A stretch of 64,000 bases of DNA from Thuidium tamariscinum (lineage: Eukaryota; Streptophyta; Bryopsida; Hypnales; Thuidiaceae): positions 10,046,501 through 10,110,500 of the forward strand of contig OX344755.2 in NCBI GenBank assembly GCA_947034885.2, written 5' to 3'. Position 1 is the stretch's first letter. Each line of letters opens with the position of its first letter. Below the pieces are notes generated by a model, which saw only the letters and a program-made list of their open reading frames with translations, did no database searches and was not told the DNA's origin. Shown here piece by piece: positions 11,114-19,341 of this stretch. A program made the translations under genes and the position numbers.

Positions 11114-13432
11114 TTATTTGGGGCTTTTTTCATATAGCTGTCTACATTTTGAGATTGCCTTTTTGATGCATTTTTGCGTATATTGTGTAGTTATTTTACG
11201 AGCTTGTATGTTTGCAGTTTTGGCTAGGTTTGTTATGGTGTTAATCCATTCTTGTTGGTTTATACCATTTGATTCAGGTGGTGGAATGTGGGCATTGTTG
11301 TGGTTACATATTTCTTCTATTATTGGATGGGTTGTCCAATTTGTTGTGTGTTTGGATATGTAAATTGCCTTCCTAATAAGGTGGTAAGTAGAGAGGTGAG
11401 CTTTCCATTTTTTTTGTATTTTTTTTGGTAAAAAACCACCTTGTTGAGCTGTACGATTTGTTAGGTGGGGTAATGGTGGTGCACTACAGTTTTCAAGTAT
11501 TTTATTGGATATACTTTGTATGAGGTGGTCTAAGGTATTACATGCTTCATGCCATTGGTGGTTTGTTATATTTTCATTTATAAGAGTAGTGGTTAGTTCA
11601 GCTATTTGAATTGCGTGTTCCTCAAAAAAATTTGTTTTAAATCTTTCTATAATTTCTTGGGGAATAGGGTTTAATATACGTGGTAGTTTATTTATTATTG
11701 GTGTTTTAGGTCTTGCTAGTAATGTATTTGGTGGTATATTTAATGTTACTAGTGAGTGGTCTGAATTGAGGTTGTGGTTATGATTTGTGGTTGCTGTGTA
11801 TAAAGCTGAATTAGGTGTATTTATATAGTAACCATCTATTAGACTAGTTTGAGTATAGTTGTGACCACCTTGTCTAGAAAAAGGGCTGTCAGTAGGTATA
11901 TATGTGAGTTGCTGGCTGTCTGTAAATCTATGCCATTCTATGTCTTTTGTTTGTGGCAAGGTTATATTAAATTCATTTTGTCTACCAATGAGGGCAATGT
12001 CTCTATTGAAGTCTCCACATAGAATATAAGTGTGTTGTGAATGTAGGGAAATTTGTTGCCTTATACATTGTTGAATTTTGGGTATCAGTTGTAAATCATC
12101 TGTGTGTGATGGCATGTGCATGTGGAGTAGTAGCCATGGTTGTAAGGGGTGATTGTTGATTTTTATAATTTGTAAATAGGGTGAGAATTTAGCTGGGGTC
12201 GGAATTTTGGTAATGTTTCCTGGGTATGCATATTTTTTATTTATTAATGTAAGGAGTCCACCATGTCCTGGTGTATAAGGTCGTCTTTGTTGTATACATC
12301 TAGTTAATGCATGCGTATTATTGAATATTAATTTATATTGTGGAAATAAGTTTTTGATATATTTTGTGGATTTTGTTGCAGTTATTTTGGTTTCTTGTAT
12401 TGTTATTATTGCAGGGGTAGTTGGTGTGTGTGATGTTAGTTGTTGGAGGCTTGGTAAGGCTGTGTTGATCGATGCGGCGTTCCATGTGGTCATGTATGTA
12501 TTGGAGTTAGTAGTTTGTGTGTTTGTAGTGTCTGTGTTTGGTAAATTGGATAGAGGGGTAGGGTGGGAGTATTCTATTAAGGTGTCTTTGCATTTTAATG
12601 CTTCTAGAAGTAGTTTCTCAGGTAGATATGGAAATTTGTTAAGCATAAGTTGTAAGGTTGGTGGTGTAGGTGTTTGTTTAATAAAATTATATAATTCTTT
12701 GTGAATGGAATTAGAAGGTTCAATGATGTCTTGGTGTAGATTTTTAAATTGAATGTATGGGTGTGGTGTTGTGATATGCCTTTCTGGTGGGTTTTGTAAG
12801 AGGGCCATTTTTTCTAGTAATAGTGTGGTCCAGTCTGGGATTGGTATTTGTCTTAATAGATGGTTACATGTCTCTAATTGTGGGCTAATTGTGGTAATAA
12901 GTGCAAATAAAAGTCTTGGTGGTGGGTGATGTTGGTTTTGATGAATGTATTGTGATATGTAGGGGTAATTTATGGTAGTGTCGTTGTGGTGTGGGTGTGT
13001 GATGTTAATTATATGTGAAAATTGTTTTGCTAAATGTTGGTATTCGGGTTGTAGTTTTATTGTGCATGTTATAAAGTACATTTTATATCTATTTTTATGT
13101 GGAAGTGGATGGGTGGTAAATATATCGGGCATGGATCCCGGGTTGGTTTCTATATCTCCACATAAAAGAATTGTAATGTACAGAGGAAATTTTTGGTGTT
13201 TTGAGATAAGAGATTTAGTTTTCCATTGTTCTTAAATATGTTGGCAGATTTTACTAAATATTTGAATATGGTTGCTAACAAATACAATGTGTTTATGTGT
13301 ATATAAGTGTGATTTATCAGTATTTAATTGTTGTGTAAGAGATCGAATGTCAACAAAAAAATGGGAATTTGATGGGGGCATGAAGAGAAGAAAAGTATAT
13401 ACATAATATTGCCACCAAGTGGCAGTGTACAA
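11114..13432 (-). pseudogene. LINE ORF2, N-terminus with 2A-like motif and APE-type endonuclease
   Basis: From an ATG at 13432 the frame runs through a single TAA (13232-13234). It then reads ILLCGDIETNPGS at 13133-13171, a 2A-like motif whose final Pro is Ser, directly before an ATG at 13132. Counting from that Met, about 210 low-complexity Thr/Pro/Asn/His-rich residues precede an endonuclease/exonuclease/phosphatase domain. Its motifs are TWNAASIN (N218), TIQETK (E247), CGDFNRD (373-378) and NSDHSLV (456-462), so the metal-binding and catalytic residues are all present. Residues 463-672 are a linker leading to the reverse transcriptase. The domain nicks target DNA to prime reverse transcription in related elements. 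Only the stop at 13232 interrupts it, so this part is the best preserved of the element. Confidence 0.85.
13133..13171 (-). other. 2A-like (ribosome-skipping) peptide motif at the start of LINE ORF2
   Basis: The minus-strand frame reads ILLCGDIETNPGS. The 2A consensus is D-x-E-x-N-P-G followed by P; here the last residue is Ser (TCC). 2A-like motifs preceded by a hydrophobic stretch occur at the N-terminus of several non-LTR retrotransposon ORFs. With Ser at the last position skipping would probably fail; CCC to TCC is a single transition. Confidence 0.6.
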
Positions 13433-13518
13433 TAGTGTAATACAGATAATGAATGATGTAATACTAAGGTATATGACTATGGCACTCTGTTTTTGGGTGA
13501 TGGCGTTGTAAAACTGAA

Positions 13519-15198
13519 CTAGTTTGGCGGTGAGGAGGGTTCGGGGGCTTTAATGGCTAAACGAGTCAAACCTTTAATCATTTGCATGCTCTGAGCTAGG
13601 ATGGATTCTAGGTTTGTCAAGTTGCCTCTGAGCTCCTGATCTACCTTGTCTGCATAACTTTGTGCCTCTGTTGTCAGTTCTTCTTTCATTTGACTCATAT
13701 CGAATTTAAATTCCATCCGCAACTTCAAATTTTCTTTGGAAACTACCTCTCCTATCAACGCTGATAGTTCTTCTTTCTGTAATGATTGTTTGGGGGTAGA
13801 GGATGATGCTGTGTTCTGCATTGCTTCAACTGTACCAGCTAGAGCAGTGTTGATGTCCAGGAAACCCCATTTCTGAAGGGTTTCATCATTGGGTTTGGCA
13901 GTGCCCTCTAGAGAGTTGGGATGGGGCTGAAATTCCACCCATTTGTGCTGAAGGCGTGTTGATTTCTTCACACGTTGCTTATAGACTGCGGCGTTGAGAC
14001 ATTCGATGTTGGCTACACCACTATGAGCATCTCCTTTATACCGTGGGAAGAAGATGGATTTGACATTTTTGACTCCAAAGTGATCGTGAAATCCTGGGTT
14101 ACTTCAGCAATGGATTTGGTGAGGTTGATGCCTTTGACAATGAGTACTAAGCAGTTTCTCTTGTTCACCTCCTCACGAGTCAGTTGATTCAAGTCTCGGT
14201 TGATTGGTTGTAGAAGTTCTCCCAATACTGCAATTCGTTGTTGCTTGATTTTTGCCAGTTGCTCCGATGATGTTGTTGTCAGCCAGCCATAAGGTTCAGT
14301 GGTAGGTTTTTGAACTTGTGTTAGTTCAAATTCAAAGCCCCTATAGAAACTCTCTTCGAGTGTCTGTTTGAAGAGGTGGTGGGGTTCCATGTTCCAGATG
14401 GTCTCACTATTAATCTTGATAGAGAGAAGGGTATTAGAGGTAATAGGATCAAATGATTTGGCAACTTTGGCTATTGTGAGTATGTCATCATCTAGAGGAA
14501 TGGCAAACACTCTAGTACCACGGAGTAGAGCTTTACCATCAATTTCTGGGTTTTGAAGGTGAATTCTAGCCATGCCTGACCAGACTTTGGAGTTTTTGGC
14601 TCCATGACATAGGATTGCTATGGGGTCAGCAATGCTATCACCTAACTATATGTTCATCTCTTGAAAACGCCCCAAGATCTTTACCATGGCTTGTTTTTGG
14701 GTCAATGGAGACAAAGGCTTTTTGAAATGTAAGAGAATGTGGTAATCAAGAGCGAGTTGGGTGTGCATGTTTACCTCAACATCAAAGGGAATTTTGAGTC
14801 AGGTTGAAGTATTGGCCTGCAATATTGTCAGGTCTTGATGTAGGCCACAGCTTTTGTTGCACGCGAGGAAATGACATACGAGCTTTTGTGAGGTCATCTG
14901 CTTCTTGTGGATTGTATCCCTAAGTAATGAGTTCTGCAACTGATGCTTTATTGATGAATGGCGGCATGCTGGCTTCGTAGGCAAGGGTTTCCATAGTAGG
15001 AAACCCGTACCAAAATTCGTACGGTACTGGTTCACTAAGGAGGGCCATAGTTGTGACGGTGCCTTTCGATTTCTTTTATGTGGATTCTTCAACTTCTAGT
15101 GTAGTGCGCTTTTGTGAATCAAACGCATCTTCCATCTCAATTTCATTTGAGTAAGCCATATGTCTCCGAACTTTGTTGCTTTGTGGAGGGTCTGACAT
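13519..15198 (-). pseudogene. LINE ORF1-like gene, broken by three stops and two frameshifts
   Basis: Starting from MSDPPQSNKV at 15198, the reading passes a TAA (15076-15078) and a TAG (14930-14932). It shifts frame near 14800 into a stretch beginning IPFDVEVNMHTQLALDY, passes a TAG (14645-14647) and continues through the segment 14573-14040. It then shifts frame again near 14045 into IFFPRYKGDAHSGVANIE and reaches the stop at 13519. The last 100 residues are rich in Lys, Glu and Gln with heptad-like spacing, so a coiled coil is likely. The position upstream of ORF2 and the coiled coil fit an ORF1 nucleic-acid chaperone, but I recognise no named domain. GC content is higher than in surrounding DNA. 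Confidence 0.6.
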
Positions 15199-15203
15199 TG
15201 TAC

Positions 15204-15611
15204 CTGCGTAACATTGAGTGTGATTTTTAGGCCAGAAATACAGAACTAGTATGTTTTGAGAGATGTTAAGGTGTGTATGTATGCATTTTTGTTTTGGAAG
15301 AGATATAATGTTTGGAGACTTTTTAGAGTAGAGAGGATCCATATTTTGAAGAAAGCTTGGAGTTTTAAGAGTTTGGTCAATGTTTGAACGAGTATGTTGT
15401 AAAGTGTATGTATTGCAAGGAAAGTTTCTATGTATTGCAATGGGTTTGATATGGATTGCGATTTGTTTGAAGTATAATGTAAAAACCCTCCTGGTAGCAG
15501 TAGGCTGTCGGGCGTAAGTGGGATTACAATATACGTATAGAGAAGAAGTATCCAAATAGATATTTTTATACAAAAAAATACCATAAAAGAGGTAGAGGTA
15601 TAGAAGCATAC
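15204..15611 (-). other. Possible 408-bp spliceosomal intron in the LINE 5' region
   Basis: On the minus strand a donor AG|GTATGC lies at 15611 and an acceptor TTACGCAG|G ends at 15204. The interval is distinctly AT-richer than both flanks, and splicing would join ...KSR and GTMSDPPQ in the same frame. The interval is a multiple of three and free of stops, so an unspliced ORF is equally possible. No transcript evidence is available. Confidence 0.35.
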
Positions 15612-16051
15612 CTCTGGACTTGGGTTGTATTGTGTGTGAATCTGGAGGTGGTGGTGTAGACGTGGTATGGCGCCTTTGGATTCGAAATTCTTCTTCTATA
15701 GATGCACTTGGGCGAATGGCGTGTTGTGTTTTACTTGAAGAGCCTGTGTTCTTTGTGCTTCGGGATGACTGTCGGTTTGAAGTAGTTGTGGCCTTGGGCG
15801 TTGGGCGTAACCTAGTGTCTTTCGCACTTCGTCTGGAATCCACCAACTTGTCTTGAGGCTTGGTCTTCATTCAGGTTCGTTTGAGCTGGGCTAGTTTCGC
15901 TAGAATTTGAATGAATCTTGATGCTGCAGGAGCTTGGGCGCGCTTCGTTGGAGCTGGATCTGCTTGGGCGGGTTTCGGTGGAGCTTGGTCCGCTTGAGTG
16001 GGTTTCGGTGGGGCTTGATTAGCTTGGGCGAGTTTTGTTGGAGCGTGATCC
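15612..16051 (-). pseudogene. Basic, Pro/Ser/Thr-rich ORF with a 10-residue tandem repeat
   Basis: Minus-strand frame from 16089: an N-terminal stretch with four copies of a 10-residue unit (consensus QADQAPPKPA; DNA repeat 30 bp, 15932-16051) ends in ...AQLKRT, a TGA at about 15871-15873, and then continues in the same frame with MKTKPQDKLVDSRRSA, a basic Ser/Thr-rich segment up to the possible intron. It may be the N-terminus of the LINE ORF1 or an extra 5' ORF of the element. No domain recognised. Confidence 0.4.
15932..16051 (-). repeat. Four tandem 30-bp units, in frame
   Basis: On the plus strand the unit reads GCTTGGGCGGGTTTCGGTGG plus ten more bases, repeated four times with scattered substitutions. 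Because 30 is a multiple of three, the array encodes a Pro/Ala/Gln-rich decapeptide repeat on the minus strand. Confidence 0.75.
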
Positions 16052-16143
16052 TTGCGATGTGGTGGAGTTTGACCGTCGCAGGTGGGCAATGAAGCTGAAG
16101 TGGCGAAATGCGGGAGACCAAACTTGATGTCCCTCTGAAGCTA

Positions 16144-16239
16144 CGGCGTGCTGGCTAGGACGAGATTCGGCGGTCTGGCTGGAGGGAGATGCGGCGAGCT
16201 GGCTAGGGGGAGATGCGGCGTGCTGGCTGGGAGGAGGTG
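16144..16239 (-). repeat. Four tandem 24-bp units
   Basis: Plus-strand unit CGGCGTGCTGGCTAGGACGA plus four bases, four diverged copies. Also a multiple of three. It sits at the C-terminal end of the ORF at 16203-16844 and shows the GC-rich character of this 1.7 kb block. Confidence 0.7.
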
Positions 16240-16844
16240 CGGCTCGGTGCGGGATCTAGCCTGTGGTACAACGCGTGGTGAGACGGCGCGGTGTGTTGAT
16301 GCGGCGTGGGGTCTAGCCCGTGGTTCGACGCGGGGTCCGGGTGACGTTGTGCGGGGTCTGGTTGCAATTGTGTCGCAGGGCCCGTGAGTTGCGTATGGGC
16401 CAACTTGTTCTCGAGGGTGTGCTCGGTCTGACCTGCGTAGGTTGCCTCAAGATCTAGTATGTTGACGAAGTCTCGCTGCAGCGTTTCGGCGCGTACGTCT
16501 ACTAGTATGGTTCCGGGTGTGGTTTCGGGTGGTACTGAGCTGCGGCAAGGTGAAAATCGATTACAGTGTGCACGAATGAGGAGGCTCCCTTGTGCATTGT
16601 GTTGTAACTTGGTTTTGTGGGGATGAACTGGGTTGTTCTCCATGATTACTACGAGTAGCATTCGGTGTTCATCGGTGTTGTAGTTTGCATGTTGGGCAAC
16701 TACTGAGTCTGGTATGGGGTGGTGTGTTTGCACTGTGTGTGGTAATGGAATGTTTGTGTCTACGTGGGGTGGAGCTGGGGAGGAGTGATAAAGGTAGCTA
16801 TTGATCTCAGTAACTGAGAGAACCACAATGTTATCGCAATCCAT
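16203..16844 (-). CDS. 213-residue Pro/His-rich ORF in the 5' region of the LINE
   Basis: An ATG-initiated ORF (MDCDNIVVLSVTEINSYLYH...) on the same strand as the LINE. The N-terminal half has mixed composition (LLVVIMENNPVHP, AETLQRDFVNILDLEATY), and the C-terminal half is dominated by Pro, His, Thr and Asp. No recognised domain, signal peptide or membrane segment. It could be the true N-terminus of ORF1, a separate ORF0, or chance coding in GC-rich DNA. The first two are favoured by strand and position only. Confidence 0.35.
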   Translation of the reverse strand: MDCDNIVVLSVTEINSYLYHSSPAPPHVDTNIPLPHTVQTHHPIPDSVVAQHANYNTDEHRMLLVVIMENNPVHPHKTKLQHNAQGSLLIRAHCNRFSPCRSSVPPETTPGTILVDVRAETLQRDFVNILDLEATYAGQTEHTLENKLAHTQLTGPATQLQPDPAQRHPDPASNHGLDPTPHQHTAPSHHALYHRLDPAPSRTSSQPARRISP

Positions 16845-16860
16845 GTATAACTCACTTTAC

Positions 16861-17351
16861 TCGATCTGCATGCTTGGTGTGGGCAGACGGGGCAACTTAG
16901 TGATGGAGAGGCGGGATTCACTCCTGTGAACTCCAGTCTTGTGGATGGCCAATATGGAAGTTTGTTGCAAGTATCTCAGCCTGCATGCTTCCTTGTCCTC
17001 CCCAACCGCTCAGTACGAGGTAGGGATCCAACACGCGCAGATTGGATTCGAGATCCATAATTTCCGGATCTGAGTTTTTTTTCGACTGGAGCTAGCTGCG
17101 GTCTCTCACTGAACCTCCGTGTTTGCATTTGAGTAGGTTCAGCAAGATTGCCTGAGCTACTTCAGTTTGCAAGATCCTGCCTCTCCATCACGTTGCACCC
17201 CTGGCGCGGTGCAGTTTACTCCCTGTGCGCCATCTCGCAGCGCTCCCCACCGTTGTTCCTCTAAAAACCAGGAGGTCATACTTAATAGTTTGGCCTTCAG
17301 TGAATACTTTTAAATTTTTTTGAAATAAATAGTTTGCCCAGTTTAAAAAAG
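16861..17351. other. Transition from GC-rich LINE 5' region to AT-rich DNA
   Basis: GC-rich sequence continues to about 17270, then base composition drops sharply. If the LINE is full length its 5' end, and any internal promoter, should lie here. No TATA-like or initiator element could be identified with confidence. Confidence 0.35.
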
Positions 17352-17403
17352 CATGATTTCTAGAGAGACCAGTCCATCATGATTTCTAGAGAGACTAGTC
17401 CAT
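17352..17403. repeat. 26-bp tandem duplication (two copies)
   Basis: CATGATTTCTAGAGAGACC plus seven bases is immediately repeated with one mismatch (17352-17377, 17378-17403). Probably a replication slippage or repair product. Confidence 0.9.
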
Positions 17404-17754
17404 CTTTACAGGGTTAAGCCGTGACTCCTAACTGCCACAAGAAGTAAGGTAGACCAACCTAATTCCATCTGCAACCCATTTCCGTCACCCTATATTTGGC
17501 CCCATTTCCACCCATTCCTCTATCCAAATCTGTCCAGAAATGAGTCAATTTTGTCTCAAAATCTGACAAAATCAGTGCATTTATGTCATTCAAGGTAACA
17601 TGGCTATAGCTGATTGATCAATACCTAAATGCTTATAGGGACATAAGGTGGTTATGGGTTGTTATCAGGGTGTTCATGACCCTAGTCATGGGCACTTTTG
17701 TGATTTAGGGCTGAACACTTCACAAAATCACAGAAATTACAGTTTTGATCAGAA

Positions 17755-18080
17755 AATTATAATTCCACTTGGGTTGGATTCGTGAAACATGCGCACACCT
17801 CTGAAAAATATGTGTCCCTCCTGGAATTGGCCCCAAGATGGTCAGATTGCAAATCAGGGTGGTAATAGGCTGGTCTGCCTTAAACGATGGTCACCTTGCT
17901 CACCGAAAATGGCAACATTCAACTACCATACCCCCCGAAAGACCAAAATTCTAGGTCCGAACATGGCAAAATTTCATCTTATGCCCCCCAATACACATGA
18001 CACAATTCCCAGCACTACGAAACTCATAAGTCATTACTTGCACCCCCAAAAGTGCACAGGTCCAAATAGTGCCCAGTGAC
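17755..18080 (+). repeat. Dispersed repeat, copy at 17.8 kb
   Basis: About 150 bp starting CTTGGGTTGGATTCGTGAAA recurs in the same orientation at 40805-41000, with roughly one difference in four or five bases. A nominal 96-residue ORF across it is not conserved in the second copy, so the repeat is treated as non-coding. Confidence 0.55.
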
Positions 18081-18717
18081 GCGACAACCCACTGCGCCGA
18101 ACTCCACCTACTCACAGAAGTTCATAAGCAGAAAGCCATTGCACAGTTGATCACCACACACGTAGAGCATAATACTTCCAAAATATCACAAGCCACATAA
18201 CACTGGATAACCGGATTACCAGACAATGGCCCTCCCGATGCTGGGAGGGGAAGGTAATACACTTTGCTAGATGCCTCGGAAGAACATAATTGAACATACC
18301 GTACTTCAAGGATTAGGGTTGGCTGAGGAGTCACGTAAGACAATTTTAATCATTGTGGGGATTCCCTTTTCAAGGCTGCCAAGTGGAACCCTGCAACATT
18401 GGTAAACGATGTTATGTACCAACCAATATATACCGTTAACGCTGCTTCCGACTATATGAAACCTAAAGAAGCCAAAAAAAGAGAGGAATAAAACGGAAAG
18501 AAGTAATCCATAAAAACAAAAGCCAGAGAGTATATACCTCAGTCAATGACACAAGAACTAGTTCACATCGACGAAAGAACCCGCATGTTAAGCTCCGACT
18601 CGAGCAAACAAGGAAACTACACTATACTACTTCAACGCAAATGCAACAAACGCTACTGACCTTCCAAAACCAGAAGCAGGGACCTGCATCCCAAGAAGTC
18701 TCAACATAAAGGAAGCT
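18081..18717. other. Stretch without recognisable gene
   Basis: Intermediate base composition, no ORF with codon bias, no repeat pair seen. It abuts the left end of inverted arm A. Confidence 0.4.
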
Positions 18718-18949
18718 AAAGCCCAACCCCTACAACGAAAGCACGAGCGGTGCATATACCGTCCACAACAAAACCCAAAGGAACACCCTCAACCACACTA
18801 AACCGACTCAGCCCTCCGAATAATAACCCAGACCTCACACCACAACCTCACTCAAAACATACACACACAATGCAAATCAAACACAAAAAATACCCGAAAA
18901 CTCCACCTACTCCACCAACACAATGACCCACGACAGCAACAAAACACAC

Positions 18950-19258
18950 TCAAGTCGGTTTCAACAAGAGCCCATGCACATCCATCCCCCCAAACCACTC
19001 GACCACAAAGCACAAGATAGGCACCACAAAACCCAACCCATGATGAACAACTAAACCTGCTTTATCAACACACGGATGGATGAATACATTATCATAGCTC
19101 CGTCCCGTCGGGAGAAGACCAAAGCGAATGGAATCCCCAACAATGGGACAGCCTCGCCGCTGTACGCCAGACACAATCTGAACTTTATCAACGCCTGCGG
19201 CCTTGTGGCCGTTTCCGGACGGGAAGTGGCGAACGAAGAGAGGCCAAGATCCTAACAC
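18950..19258 (-). other. 3' flank of EXO70 copy A (probable 3' UTR)
   Basis: A 102-codon ORF here is kept in arm B only because the arms are nearly identical. It shows a 3-bp indel and no recognisable domain, and lies 83 bp downstream of the EXO70 stop in the same orientation. I read it as 3' UTR or downstream flank, not as a gene. Confidence 0.5.
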
Positions 19259-19341
19259 GACCCAATAACTACAGCAATAAACATACCTAACGGAGAACCT
19301 CCCAAACGAAACGCCGGGAGACGGAAACTACTCTCCGAACC

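Larger units (their letters stand above)
6061..16860 (-). mobile_element. Large decayed non-LTR retrotransposon (LINE) with two endonuclease domains
   Basis: Read on the minus strand, domains follow one another in the order expected of one element. A GC-rich 5' region with short ORFs (16844-15200) comes first, then an ORF1-like gene (15198-13519). The long ORF2 (13432-6131) encodes 2A-like motif, apurinic-type endonuclease, reverse transcriptase, an unidentified middle region, RNase H, CCHC zinc knuckle and a restriction-like endonuclease. ORF2 spans about 2,430 codons but is broken by frameshifts near 11100, 8880 and 8272 and by stops at 13232, 8054, 7751 and about 7606. Ends are not sharply defined: GC content falls at about 17270 on the 5' side, and an A-rich tract near 6060-6100 may mark the 3' end. 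No target-site duplication was found. An APE plus RLE architecture matches the Dualen/RandI type described from green algae; assignment to that clade is inference from domain order. Confidence 0.8.

Noticed and set aside
6096..12704. Plus-strand ORFs of 60-130 codons across the LINE
   Set aside because: All are complements of the minus-strand LINE domains, with Cys/Val/Phe/Leu-rich composition and no motifs.
17789..18079. 96-codon plus-strand ORF near 17.9 kb
   Set aside because: It falls in a dispersed repeat whose second copy (40800-41045) does not keep the frame.
18950..19258. 102-codon ORF downstream of EXO70 copy A (101 codons at 44583-44888)
   Set aside because: It lies in the 3' flank, has a 3-bp indel between copies, no domain and no independent evidence of constraint.
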